DNA of 64,000 bases from an uncultured Candidatus Poseidoniales archaeon (GCA_902511005.1 CABXDN010000002.1:117900-181899), one strand, 5' to 3'; positions 34,573 through 43,523 are shown, counted from the first letter of the stretch. Notes: generated from the letters alone by a model not told the origin. Program-made: numbers and translations.

Positions 34573-35658
34573 ATGGACGATGAAGATTTCATGCGTCGAG
34601 CTATTGAATTGGCTGAAAGAGGAAGATACTCAGTCAGACCGAATCCACTTGTTGGTTGTGTCTTAGTGAGAGATGGAAAAATCATTGCTGAAGGATGGCA
34701 CGATCATCTTGGTGGACTTCATGCCGAGCAAATGGCAATCGCAGATGCTGAATCTAGAGGTGTAAAAACTCAAGGATCCATTGCCTATGTGACTCTTGAA
34801 CCATGTAATCATTTTGGAAGAACTCCTCCTTGCAGTGAAGCATTAATGTGGGCTGGAGTGAAAAAAGTGGTCATTGGAGCAGCAGATCCTAATCCAATCG
34901 TTAGAGGAGGGGGCTTGGAAGCTCTAAAAAGAGAAGGAATAGATATTGAAATCGGCATTCTAGAGAAAGAATGCAATCAGCAAATGTTTGCATTCATGCA
35001 TTGGTGTAAATATAGAAGACCATATGTACTCCTGAAAGCGGCTACAGATAACAATGGAAGAATAGACGGAGATCCAGAAAAACCCGCAGTAAGGTTCTCA
35101 TCAAAGGAATCATTAGAAATGGTACATGAAATAAGAAGAGATTCGATGGCGATTATTGTAGGGATTAATACTGTAATCAGAGATAATCCTAAGTTAACAG
35201 TAAGAGGTGAAAAAAATTCTGATAATGATGTTTTACCAAAAAGAGTTGTAATTGACCCAAGAAATAGAATTCCCAATGATTGCTACTTAATGACAACTTC
35301 AGATGCTGAAACATATCTAATCAATGCAGAAAAATATGATTCGACTGATGATAAAGAACATGTCAATAGGATTGTCTTACCTTCAGAAAATGGAAAAATA
35401 GATGTTAAGAAGATACTTGATTACTTGGGAGATTTAGAAGTTCAAACATTGTTATTAGAGGGAGGGTTAGAAACCTGGAAACGTTTCTTAGAAGAAAAAC
35501 TTGTAGATTCCGCTCATCTTTGTATATCAAAAATAGAATTAGATGCAAAAAATGAAGATTATTTCAATAAAAGTCATCTTGAACAAGCAGGATTAATCGA
35601 GAAAGAACAAATTAAACTCGGTAACGATATAATTAGTAAATGGGAAAGAAATGAATAA
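34573..35658 (+). CDS. ribD: Riboflavin biosynthesis deaminase/reductase
   Basis: Bifunctional enzyme of FMN/FAD synthesis. N-terminal deaminase: HAEQMAI (zinc His and catalytic Glu) and LEPCNHFGRTPPC (two zinc Cys). C-terminal reductase: PYVLLKAATDNNGRID, AIIVGINTVIRDNPKLTVR and LLLEGGLETW. 361 residues, the bacterial two-domain arrangement; many archaea have only the reductase. ATG 34573 (MDDEDFMRRAIELA) with GAGG upstream matches the usual N-terminus; an ATG at 34546 would add nine residues. Convergent with tRNA-Arg. Confidence 0.93.
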   Translation: MDDEDFMRRAIELAERGRYSVRPNPLVGCVLVRDGKIIAEGWHDHLGGLHAEQMAIADAESRGVKTQGSIAYVTLEPCNHFGRTPPCSEALMWAGVKKVVIGAADPNPIVRGGGLEALKREGIDIEIGILEKECNQQMFAFMHWCKYRRPYVLLKAATDNNGRIDGDPEKPAVRFSSKESLEMVHEIRRDSMAIIVGINTVIRDNPKLTVRGEKNSDNDVLPKRVVIDPRNRIPNDCYLMTTSDAETYLINAEKYDSTDDKEHVNRIVLPSENGKIDVKKILDYLGDLEVQTLLLEGGLETWKRFLEEKLVDSAHLCISKIELDAKNEDYFNKSHLEQAGLIEKEQIKLGNDIISKWERNE

Positions 35659-35660
35659 TA

Positions 35661-35735
35661 TGGTGGGCCGTCCAGGATTCGAACCCGGGGCAAGGCGTCC
35701 GAAGCGCCCCATTTTATCCACTAAACTAACAGCCC
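35661..35735 (-). tRNA. tRNA-Arg (anticodon TCG)
   Basis: Acceptor GGGCTGT with ACGGCCC (one G-T pair), anticodon stem GGGCG/CGCCT with loop CTTCGGA (anticodon TCG), T arm CCGGG-TTCGAAT-CCTGG, discriminator A and encoded CCA at 35661-35663. Decodes CGA/CGN. Confidence 0.96.
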
Positions 35736-35766
35736 TTGTTATTAGGCGTGCAGGGGTAATATGATT

Positions 35767-36903
35767 TCAATGCAACGGATGACAAACGACAACCATGCGT
35801 GCTAAACTCTTGTGAACTTTGACTGGTGAACGTATAACAACGCTCCAACCTATAGCATTTATTTGATTCTCAATTTCACTCCAAGGTCTACCCATTACGA
35901 TATAATCAACCTCTGGATCATTGTCAAGAGATTCCGCCCCTGCGGGCAGCATAGTAGATATTGTAGACTTAGGATCAATTTCTAACGCTTGGACCAAGGC
36001 AGCTAAAAATAATTCAAGGCCGTCATCCGATTTCCAAGCGTTACGGCCATATGGTGGATCAAAGACAAATATACAATTATTCTTTTTATCCCATAGTTTA
36101 GCTATATTCTTAACACTGCATTTTTCTACTTTGATTCTACCTAAATTGTTCTTATCTGCCCATGACAGATTTTTTTTTGCACCATAAACCATAGTAGGAT
36201 CTAAATCACTAGCACATACGTCCATTCCTTGTAGTAGGGCTTCTATCGCTATACCTCCTGTGCCACAAAAAGGGTCGATCATTGTTGTTGGATTAATTTT
36301 CTCTCTATGAGCTAGAGATATCAATAATTTTGCTAATCTAGGTTCGAGAGATATCGGTTTGAAAAATGGTCTTTCCATTGGTTGCCGTCCAATAAAATTA
36401 GGTTTAACCCATTTATTTTCCCTAATTCCCCATATAATACAAGGATTACTTACTACTGAGTCCCAGTGCACTTCGCCATCGACTTTACCAGCAACGATAA
36501 TAATAATCTCATATTGTGGATTATTTAAATCGACAGGATTTTGCTCAGAATATAATTGAGCCCCCACTTCCTTTTCTAAATCTCTACGAGATACACCTTT
36601 TACTCCCGACCCTAATTTTTTACTTCTGACAGCGAAACTCCCTAAAGGCAAATTTTCCCGAGACCAATTAGATATTTCTTGAGATAATTTGGTGAAATCA
36701 GTCTCATTAGAAAAACCCCCGAAATGAATTAAGTCATCTACTAAAGCAGCAGATGATAAACGTAAAAGAAATTTATCTTCAATCCCCTTATCCAACAATA
36801 TAAGACGAGGATGTAGTATCTTAAAATCACCAAATAATGATTTGATTTCTGAACGAAAAAGGAATGGATGCCATCCACTTCCAAGAATTAGAGTTCCTGA
36901 CAT
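35767..36903 (-). CDS. tRNA (guanine-10-N2) methyltransferase, TrmG10
   Basis: Archaeal enzyme making m2G/m2,2G at tRNA position 10. N-terminal THUMP-like region (LGSFAVRSKKLG, LYSEQNPVDLNNPQ with the conserved Asn-Pro-Asp/Asn turn), then the methyltransferase: ERPFFKPISLEPRLAKLL, SAM motif MIDPFCGTGGIAIEAL and catalytic FDPPYGRNAW. About 378 residues. ATG 36903 with AGGTGA four bases upstream is preferred over GTG 36921. Divergent from FEN-1. Confidence 0.92.
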   Translation of the reverse strand: MSGTLILGSGWHPFLFRSEIKSLFGDFKILHPRLILLDKGIEDKFLLRLSSAALVDDLIHFGGFSNETDFTKLSQEISNWSRENLPLGSFAVRSKKLGSGVKGVSRRDLEKEVGAQLYSEQNPVDLNNPQYEIIIIVAGKVDGEVHWDSVVSNPCIIWGIRENKWVKPNFIGRQPMERPFFKPISLEPRLAKLLISLAHREKINPTTMIDPFCGTGGIAIEALLQGMDVCASDLDPTMVYGAKKNLSWADKNNLGRIKVEKCSVKNIAKLWDKKNNCIFVFDPPYGRNAWKSDDGLELFLAALVQALEIDPKSTISTMLPAGAESLDNDPEVDYIVMGRPWSEIENQINAIGWSVVIRSPVKVHKSLARMVVVCHPLH

Positions 36904-36990
36904 TACGTCACCTATGTTCACCCGTGTCCGACTTCAACCCTAAATGCCTCGACGTCGGCCATAGCATGAAGACGGGACAGGCGGAGTATC

Positions 36991-37995
36991 ATGGGATGTA
37001 ATTTGAGAGATTTAGCGCCTTCTCAGCCTATCGATTTGGGTGAATTAAAAGGTGAAAAGGTAGCCATTGATGTATTCCTTAATGCATATCAGTTCATAAC
37101 TAGTTTAACAGGTCAAGATGGTAAGCCATTATCGTATAATGGTAAACCTGTGGCTCATCTCATGGGATTCTTAGATAGAGCGACAATAATGATGGAAGAA
37201 GGTATTGATCCTGTTTTCATTTTTGATGGAAAACCACATCAATTGAAGATGGAAACATTAACCGGGAGGAAAGAAAGGAAGATTAATGCTGTTTCAAAAT
37301 GGGAAGCAGCAATTGAAGCAGGAGATATGAGTGCTGCTAAGAAATTGGGTCCTCAGACTGCCGAATATACTAGAGAGATGGTTGCAGAAACTAAAGAAAT
37401 GTTCGATTGTTTAGGAGTAACATGGTTGGAAGCACCAATGGAAGCAGAAGGAGCCGCTGCTGTTCGTTGTAGAAATAACGAAGTCTTTGCAGTTGCAAGT
37501 CAAGATTGGGACACTCTGCTTTATGGAGCTCCTGTAATGATTAGAAATCTTACATCTCATGGAACGAGGAAATTTGGAAGAGTGCTCCAAGCCGAAAAAA
37601 TTGTACTCAAAGAAATGCTCGATTTACATCAAATTACATATGAACAATTAGTTGATTTAGGGATAATGATTGGTACAGACTTCCATGAAGGAATAAGAGG
37701 TATAGGGCCAAAGACTGGTTTGAAGTTAATTAAAGAACACGGAACAATGGAAAAAATTTCTATTGTTAAAGGGTTCGATTTGCCGGAAAATCTAGATGAA
37801 ATTAGAAAACTTTTCACCGATCATCCTATTCACCCTATACCATTACCAAAATCATCAAAATCTATAGAAGAAAAACTTACTGACTTTGCTAAATCCAGAG
37901 GTTTTGGTGAAAATAGGATAAAAAGAGCGATTACCAGATTGGCCAATGCTAATAGATTGAAATCGGATAGTCAACCAACTTTATTCGATTTTTGA
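36991..37995 (+). CDS. fen: Flap endonuclease FEN-1 with PIP box
   Basis: Structure-specific 5' nuclease that removes Okazaki-fragment flaps. The N-terminal MGCNLRDLAPSQPI (the N-terminus itself inserts in the active site), FDGKP, EAPMEAEGAAAV with two metal-binding acids, ASQDWDTLLYGAP and GTDFHEGIRGIGPKTGLKLI (helix-hairpin-helix) mark the family. It ends in QPTLFDF, a PCNA-interacting box almost identical to the one closing the PolB protein of this window. 334 residues, typical. The start at ATG 36991 is fixed because Gly2 is conserved. Confidence 0.96.
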   Translation: MGCNLRDLAPSQPIDLGELKGEKVAIDVFLNAYQFITSLTGQDGKPLSYNGKPVAHLMGFLDRATIMMEEGIDPVFIFDGKPHQLKMETLTGRKERKINAVSKWEAAIEAGDMSAAKKLGPQTAEYTREMVAETKEMFDCLGVTWLEAPMEAEGAAAVRCRNNEVFAVASQDWDTLLYGAPVMIRNLTSHGTRKFGRVLQAEKIVLKEMLDLHQITYEQLVDLGIMIGTDFHEGIRGIGPKTGLKLIKEHGTMEKISIVKGFDLPENLDEIRKLFTDHPIHPIPLPKSSKSIEEKLTDFAKSRGFGENRIKRAITRLANANRLKSDSQPTLFDF

Positions 37996-38004
37996 AAAGG
38001 TTGC

Positions 38005-38039
38005 GACTCTCCCTAGGACTGTATCGCCCTAGGGGAGTC
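38005..38039. terminator. Long hairpin between FEN-1 and the Ca-binding repeat gene
   Basis: GACTC+CCCTAGG (38005-38017, one bulged T at 38010) pairs with CCTAGGG+GAGTC (38028-38039): 12 bp around a 10-base loop. A second smaller hairpin (ACATC/GATGT, about 38051-38064) and, on the reverse strand, a T7 run at 38079-38085 lie between it and the convergent gene. Probably a bidirectional 3'-end or termination element; archaeal termination mostly needs only T-runs, so an RNA-stabilising role is also possible. Confidence 0.5.
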
Positions 38040-38103
38040 TGTCGCTGCATGACATCTACGATGTTGCAGGCTAGCAAAAAAATCTAGTATTCCAATTTCT
38101 CAA

Positions 38104-39669
38104 TCAGAGAACGCCGCCGTTTTCGTCGGCATCTAAGATACCGTCTCCATCGTCGTCATCATCCAGATAATCTTCCACGCCATCATTGTCGTGGTCGAAT
38201 TGACCGGTATTACTCCAGCCATCATTCTGCTCAAACCAGTCGGAAAGACCATCATTATCATCGTCTAGATCCAAGTAATCTTGGTATCCATCATTGTCAT
38301 GATCATATCTCCATACGCCGGTAACGCCATCGTTTTCATCAACATCGAGGATGTTATCATTATCATCGTCATTGTCAACACCGTCATTCATTCCGTCATT
38401 GTCATGATCGCGTGAGTAATCCTCACCGTTCGGTCCAATGTCGTTCCAATTGTCAATGCCATCATTATCGATATCAAAATCTACGTTATCGCTAACACCG
38501 TCGTTGTCATGATCATAGATGTCTGTATTTGGATTGCCGTCATTAACTTCCTCTTGGTCGTCAATTCCGTCACCATCATCGTCATCATCATCTGCATCGT
38601 CGATACCATCGTTATCGTGGTCCTCGGGATTAGCATCCTGATTATCAGGAATACCATCATTGTCATCGTCGAAGTCTAGGTCATCAGGGATGCCGTCTCC
38701 GTCGTTGTCGTTCTCACCGTTCTGGTCTTGGTTCTCGAGTTGTTGGTTTTGCTGCTGATCGGATTGTTGACCCTGTTGTCCTTGATTGGAGTCTTGGGTC
38801 TGACCTTGCTGCTGTTGGTTCTGGCCATTTTGGTTATTTCCATTCTGACTATCGCCAGTCTGGTCACCTTGCTGACCTGATTGTTCTCCACCAGATTGTT
38901 GCTGGCCTTGTCCATTATCTTGCTGCTGACCTTGCGATCCATCCTGACTGTCTTGGCCTTGTTGACCATCTTGTCCTGATTGTGACCCCTGATCTTGACC
39001 TTGGCCTTGTTGACCATCTTGGCCTTGACCTTGTCCTTGACCTTGACCTTGGCCTTGACCTTGGCCTTGGCCTTGACCTTGACCTTGTCCTTGACCTTGA
39101 CCTTGTCCTTGACCTTGACCTTGACCTTGTCCTTGACCTTGTCCTTGACCTTCGCCTTCACCATCTTCTCCTTCGCCGCCACCATTGGTGCCGCCTTCGC
39201 CGTCACCCTGATCGTTTCCTGGGAAATCAGGATCGTACGCATCAGGTATTCCGTCTCCATCAGAGTCAGATGAAGATCCATCGTTAGGATCATTTGGGAA
39301 CGCATCGCTGCCGTCAGCTACTCCGTCACCATCAGTATCTGCTGAATTCGGGTTAGTACCCGCAGCATACTCCTGAGAGTTGGTTAAGCCGTCGCCATCC
39401 GGATCTGCGTTCGCATCACTTGATGATGTAGGATTTAGCCCGTAAGCTACTTCCCATCCATCAGGTAATCCATCGTTGTCAGTATCTGCATTGTTCATGT
39501 CTGTTCCTGCAGCCTGCTCCTCAGCATTAGTTAGTCCATCTCCGTCCCAATCGGCGCCACCATCTGATGGGTCGAGTGGATCAGAACCGTCAGCTTGAAC
39601 GCCGACTGAACCAGCCATTAGCACGAGGAGTAGTGCAATCAACATACTCATATTTTTCGTTTTCTTCAT
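38104..39669 (-). CDS. Secreted Asp-rich calcium-binding (TSP3-type) protein with GQ repeat
   Basis: 521 residues. Signal peptide MSMLIALLLVLMAGSVGVQA. Residues about 35-155 contain EF-hand-like thrombospondin type 3 loops (DWDGDGLTNAEE, DTDNDGLPDGWE, DPDGDGLTNSQE). Residues about 173-217 are an uninterrupted Gly-Gln dipeptide run, followed by a Gln/Ser/Gly-rich spacer to about 320. The last 200 residues are a dense array of DHDNDGxxD and DDDNDGIxD loops, each able to bind Ca2+. No C-terminal anchor, so it is released or held by partners; it is likely very extended and strongly negative. GC-rich relative to neighbours, partly because Asp, Gly and Gln codons dominate. Confidence 0.8.
   Translation of the reverse strand: MKKTKNMSMLIALLLVLMAGSVGVQADGSDPLDPSDGGADWDGDGLTNAEEQAAGTDMNNADTDNDGLPDGWEVAYGLNPTSSSDANADPDGDGLTNSQEYAAGTNPNSADTDGDGVADGSDAFPNDPNDGSSSDSDGDGIPDAYDPDFPGNDQGDGEGGTNGGGEGEDGEGEGQGQGQGQGQGQGQGQGQGQGQGQGQGQGQGQGQGQGQGQGQGQDGQQGQGQDQGSQSGQDGQQGQDSQDGSQGQQQDNGQGQQQSGGEQSGQQGDQTGDSQNGNNQNGQNQQQQGQTQDSNQGQQGQQSDQQQNQQLENQDQNGENDNDGDGIPDDLDFDDDNDGIPDNQDANPEDHDNDGIDDADDDDDDGDGIDDQEEVNDGNPNTDIYDHDNDGVSDNVDFDIDNDGIDNWNDIGPNGEDYSRDHDNDGMNDGVDNDDDNDNILDVDENDGVTGVWRYDHDNDGYQDYLDLDDDNDGLSDWFEQNDGWSNTGQFDHDNDGVEDYLDDDDDGDGILDADENGGVL
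39019..39150 (-). repeat. Hexanucleotide tandem repeat encoding (GQ)n
   Basis: About 22 copies of a 6-base unit, CCTTGA with CCTTGG and CCTTGT variants on the plus strand, coding for alternating Gly-Gln. Third-base variation between copies shows age or selection on the peptide. Replication slippage here would change length by whole dipeptides without a frameshift. Confidence 0.9.
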
Positions 39670-39979
39670 TTTCTTTTCACTTCCTTAAAAATTTAGTTGT
39701 AGAGTACCCGCTGTTCTCTCTTTCCGAATAATGCTCACGCCTAATATTATGCAAACTTTTTTCAGGAGATTAGGATTGAAGAGAAGCAAGTTAAATAAAT
39801 GTCTAATATAATAAAAAAACGCTTTACTGCGCTAATTTTATAGATTTTAGAACGTTCTTAAAATTTATTTAACTCCTCCTTGTTTATTATCCATTCTCGC
39901 GGGCTTTCATAGGGAACCCTCTGTTCCCTCTAACTTACGGAGGTATGTATACCCTATTTCAAGGATTCGTGAAAATGAA
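39670..39979. other. 310-bp intergenic region
   Basis: No credible gene. It holds the promoter and leader of the Ca-binding repeat gene (which has GGAAGTGAA before its ATG) and the 3' region of the gene ending at 39980. Visible elements: palindrome AGAACGTTCT (39849-39858); inverted repeat GGGAAC/GTTCCC (39912-39928); GGTAT/ATACC (about 39944-39955); and, on the reverse strand, GCGCAGTAAAGCG followed by T7 (about 39816-39836), which may be a terminator. Confidence 0.5.
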
Positions 39980-40342
39980 TCAAGGAGTAAGTTTGGATAA
40001 TTCCGCATTAAAGCGAGCAGATCCTAAGAAATGTAGAACGGGAGTTGCCAAGGTTGTTAAAATTAAACTGACGAAAAATAAATTTGACCAAAGTTCTATT
40101 CCATTGCCTAATGTAAAGTAAAGAGTCCAACCAATAGATATTGCAAACCATAATCTATAGCGGCGACCGAAAAGTGCAAATCTCGCTTTAACTAACTCAT
40201 CGGAATAAAGCTGGGGGACTTCATCAATTTCAGCGAGATCGTGCTCAATCGCACATCGTACACAGACCAGATAGCGTGGACCATTACCACTTACGAACTG
40301 ACTATCGGGGTAGTTTTGCTTACACAACCTACAGTATGCCAT
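39980..40342 (-). CDS. Zinc-ribbon membrane protein
   Basis: 120 residues. YCRLCKQNYPDSQF and YLVCVRCAIEH give two CxxC pairs for one zinc; two hydrophobic helices follow (RLWFAISIGWTLYFTLGNGI and LFFVSLILTTLATPVLHFL). No family known by eye. The last residues are cytoplasmic if the ribbon is cytoplasmic. Located 40 bp after pabAB in the same direction. Confidence 0.6.
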   Translation of the reverse strand: MAYCRLCKQNYPDSQFVSGNGPRYLVCVRCAIEHDLAEIDEVPQLYSDELVKARFALFGRRYRLWFAISIGWTLYFTLGNGIELWSNLFFVSLILTTLATPVLHFLGSARFNAELSKLTP

Positions 40343-40382
40343 GTTAGTTCAAACTCTCCCAGTATGGATTGCTAATTCAAGG

Positions 40383-42692
40383 CTACGGTCTTCTAACTTG
40401 ACTTTCATATAAAGTTGATTCAACTAGGATAGGTTTCTGGTTGAGAAAATTTGATATTAATTTATCGCCCAATGGACTGCCCACTGATTCGGGATGATAC
40501 TGAATTCCGAATACTGGTAGCATTGGATGTCTAATTCCCATAACAAGAGTTTTTGATTCATCCCAAGCAGTACATGTCATTAATTCATTTTTTGAATTAA
40601 GAACTAAACTATTGTACCTCATTAGAACTTGAGGAGAATTTAAATTCGAATATAATCCACTATTATCGTGATTAATCAATGAGGGGATTCCATGTACTGC
40701 ATCCAATGGTGACTCGATTAATTCCCATCCTACTGCCAGTCCCAAAGCTTGGTGTCCTAAACATAGTCCAAGTACTGGAATCTGATAATTTTCGACTATT
40801 AACTTACCATTTACCGCTAACCGGGCGATTTCCATAGTAATTTCTGATTTTTCTGGACGAGAGGGCCCTGGTCCTATAATCACATATTTCGGCTTAAAAT
40901 CTTCGAGCCAATGATTAACCATCTTTTGTGGGTTAACAAATTCTTTGGGGCGACCTTCGACAATACGGACCGATTTACCTAATTTAACCAAAGAATTAGC
41001 AATATTCTCAGTAAATGAATCTAAATTATCTATCAGTAATACATCAACGGTAAAGGAAGATTGAATTTCACCCCTCAATATATGGCCTATCGTTTTGAGT
41101 GAGGTTTTCGGTTGAGGTTTTGGTTCACCAATAGGCCCCGATACTTCGGGAATTGGAGATATCTCTGATCCACGCTTGGGTAACTCTTCGATTGAAAATC
41201 CAGTTCTAAAACCCCATGTTGCATCAGTAATCGCAGTAGCCTTCCATCGTGCTTCTTCCACCTCGGAAGATGCTTGAGAACCAATTACAATACCTCCTCC
41301 CGCCTGTACTCTACCATGCCAATTATTTGGGCCAGAATGCGCTTCTAAAGTACGTATTAGAATATTAAACTCAGAAATTCCGGACGATGAATGGAAGTGG
41401 CCTATTGACCCAGTCCATGCACTTCTCGGTGCTCCTTCTATCGTATTAATTGCGGCAATTGAGGCTATTTTAGGGCATCCTGTAATTGAACCACCGGGAA
41501 ATAAAGCAGAAATGATTTTCCCAAAATCAGTATCTACATTCAATTCACCAGTAACCCCACTAACTAAATGTTGTACTGTTGGTAATGCTTCAATACGAAA
41601 ATCCGACCAATGAACTGAACCAGGTTTACAAATCTTTGATAAATCATGTTTTTTCAAATCTACTAACATCAGATGTTCAGCAATTTCCTTCTCAGATGAT
41701 GACATTTCTAATTGAAGTCTCTTATCGTCTGCAATGGATCTACCTCTAGGAAAAGTTCCCTTGATTGGCCGTGTTGATATTATTCCTTTATCTGTTTTAA
41801 GAAGTCTTTCAGGACTTGCGGATGCTATACTCCAACCATGGTCATGAACGTATAGCCAAGATGAAAAGGGAGATGGATTCGTTTCTAGGACACGTTGAAA
41901 AGCATGCCATGGATGATCAGGCATTTCACCTTCCCATTTCCTACCATAATTCAATTGGTATATGTGACCTTGCCGAATGCTGTTTTTTATTCGGTCTACT
42001 TTGTTAGCATGAGATGCATCACTTTCAGATTCTGGAACTTCAAAAAACTCTAATTTAGAACTATGTGTTGGAGATTTTAGGTGAATTTTGTTTGCTCTAG
42101 CCTCCTTAATCCAATGATGGTGGGGGACTGAAATTAATTCTAATTTTTGTAACTCCCTATCATGAACCCACCAAGCATCAGCTCTCCAGAGAACACCAAG
42201 TAAAGTCCCTGAAAATGGGATATTTTCAAGTTTAATATCAACTGACCAACGATTTAGATCATATCCTAATAAACCAGTGAATCCTCCCGGAATAATTGCT
42301 AATTCACTATCAATATCGAATGAAATTTCCCATTTTCTAGTTAAATTAATTGCATCTTCAAGTGATGACGATTTGATCTCTTCAATAGTATGCCATCGAT
42401 CTTCTTTGTACTCTTGAATTAGAATTATCAAGGACTCATTAAAACCTAAATTTATCTCTCCATTAAGTTCTGAAGTAGATTCTTTTTCTTTATTGGTATA
42501 AGGTTCAAAAAATAATATGCGGATACTTTCTAAACATGGAAGAAATGATTTTTGCGCTAAATCAGTTACTGGCCCGGATGATTGGAGTAATAATTCATCT
42601 TGAGTTGGTAAATCTGATTGTCTATAATGTTCTAATAATGAAATCAAAGGATTTTGAATATGAGTTTGTAATGAAAAATAATCAACTATCAT
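40383..42692 (-). CDS. pabAB: Aminodeoxychorismate synthase, PabB-PabA fusion
   Basis: Converts chorismate and glutamine to 4-amino-4-deoxychorismate for pABA. N-terminal two thirds: chorismate-binding domain with STRPIKGTFPRG, whose Lys (PIKGT) is typical of PabB where TrpE has PIAGT, then GCPKIASIAAINTIEG and GRVQAGGGIVIGSQ. C-terminal third: class I glutamine amidotransferase with IIGPGPSRPEKS, catalytic Cys in LGLCLGHQALG and His/Glu in YHPES. The gene order synthase-amidotransferase is one chain of 769 residues. The adjacent class IV aminotransferase-like gene, 4 bp upstream, is the expected lyase and supports pABA rather than tryptophan. Confidence 0.87.
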   Translation of the reverse strand: MIVDYFSLQTHIQNPLISLLEHYRQSDLPTQDELLLQSSGPVTDLAQKSFLPCLESIRILFFEPYTNKEKESTSELNGEINLGFNESLIILIQEYKEDRWHTIEEIKSSSLEDAINLTRKWEISFDIDSELAIIPGGFTGLLGYDLNRWSVDIKLENIPFSGTLLGVLWRADAWWVHDRELQKLELISVPHHHWIKEARANKIHLKSPTHSSKLEFFEVPESESDASHANKVDRIKNSIRQGHIYQLNYGRKWEGEMPDHPWHAFQRVLETNPSPFSSWLYVHDHGWSIASASPERLLKTDKGIISTRPIKGTFPRGRSIADDKRLQLEMSSSEKEIAEHLMLVDLKKHDLSKICKPGSVHWSDFRIEALPTVQHLVSGVTGELNVDTDFGKIISALFPGGSITGCPKIASIAAINTIEGAPRSAWTGSIGHFHSSSGISEFNILIRTLEAHSGPNNWHGRVQAGGGIVIGSQASSEVEEARWKATAITDATWGFRTGFSIEELPKRGSEISPIPEVSGPIGEPKPQPKTSLKTIGHILRGEIQSSFTVDVLLIDNLDSFTENIANSLVKLGKSVRIVEGRPKEFVNPQKMVNHWLEDFKPKYVIIGPGPSRPEKSEITMEIARLAVNGKLIVENYQIPVLGLCLGHQALGLAVGWELIESPLDAVHGIPSLINHDNSGLYSNLNSPQVLMRYNSLVLNSKNELMTCTAWDESKTLVMGIRHPMLPVFGIQYHPESVGSPLGDKLISNFLNQKPILVESTLYESQVRRP

Positions 42693-42696
42693 TTTA

Positions 42697-43479
42697 TCAA
42701 CTCAAATCTTCAATTGACTGCCATGACGAAGATAGCCTCTCTAGCCAGCAGGACATAGCAGTTTCGTATAATTTACCACGTGGCTCACCTATTTTTCTAC
42801 CGTCTATAATGCCTAATGACTGAACACCCATGCCACTCCCTAAAACTATCATTTCCTTCGCTCTTAATACAAGAGAGATTGTTATTTTCGCCGGCCTTAC
42901 AGGTATACCAGCATTTTCCATACCTTGCTTAATTTGCTCTAGAGTTATAGAATCTAAAGCGCCTTCATCAACCCTAGGGTGATAAGCAAAACCATCTAAA
43001 TCAAGAATAATGGGCATGCATCTGTCACCATCGATGATCGAATCATTTTCAACCAAAAGAGAGATGTCTACTTTATTTTCTAGGGCCATATCTCTCGCAT
43101 CTAAGTAAGGTTGCCAATCTCCATGTTTAGTCCCTCGGATTTTGTTATTCCATTTTGGGGCTGCAATTGTTATTGCTGAAAGAATATGTGACCAAGGTTG
43201 ATTGACTCTAGGAATTAGAAAAACATCTCCCTTCTTTGTTACCCCGACTTTAACTAAATATGGAGGTTGGCGACTATCTACTAAAGGAGTTTCAGAAAAT
43301 TCAATCTCATCTAATTCTTTGAATATTCTTTCTCTATAATCTTCAGGTAGATTAAACCCTAAACGGATAGCATGTCTTTCCAATCTATCAAAATGAAGAT
43401 CTGCAGCTAAAAGATGATTTTTTCCGTCCCAAGCGACTGTTGACCAGGCCTCACAACGTGGGTCCGAGTCATCCGACAT
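42697..43479 (-). CDS. pabC: Aminodeoxychorismate lyase (class IV PLP enzyme)
   Basis: 260 residues. LHFDRLERHAIRLGF, the PLP lysine in GTKHGDWQPYLDARDMA and the GVQSLGIIDGRKIGEPRG phosphate-binding end place it in fold type IV with PabC, IlvE and D-amino acid transaminase. Its position 4 bp before pabAB makes PabC the best reading: pyruvate release from aminodeoxychorismate to give pABA. The usual LLE/NG motif near the active site reads LLVENDS here. Distinct from the ilvE at 13.2 kb. Confidence 0.82.
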   Translation of the reverse strand: MSDDSDPRCEAWSTVAWDGKNHLLAADLHFDRLERHAIRLGFNLPEDYRERIFKELDEIEFSETPLVDSRQPPYLVKVGVTKKGDVFLIPRVNQPWSHILSAITIAAPKWNNKIRGTKHGDWQPYLDARDMALENKVDISLLVENDSIIDGDRCMPIILDLDGFAYHPRVDEGALDSITLEQIKQGMENAGIPVRPAKITISLVLRAKEMIVLGSGMGVQSLGIIDGRKIGEPRGKLYETAMSCWLERLSSSWQSIEDLS

Positions 43480-43523
43480 GAGTGTGCGTTAACTTACAAG
43501 ACTTCAAATTCTTTGAACGAGAA

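Noticed and set aside
39019-39150. CRISPR-like direct repeats
   Set aside because: Six-base tandem units without spacers, inside a reading frame. No cas genes are in the window.
38982-39305. Plus-strand and alternate-frame open frames with Leu/Asp or Lys/Val repeats over the hexamer tract
   Set aside because: They are by-products of the GQ tandem repeat. The minus frame with signal peptide and calcium loops explains the region.
40383-42692. Anthranilate synthase (TrpE-TrpG fusion)
   Set aside because: The chorismate domain has PIKGT, as in PabB, and the neighbour is a PabC-like lyase. No tryptophan genes are near.
42697-43479. Second branched-chain aminotransferase
   Set aside because: Same fold, but it lacks the ilvE core strings and is 4 bp from pabAB.
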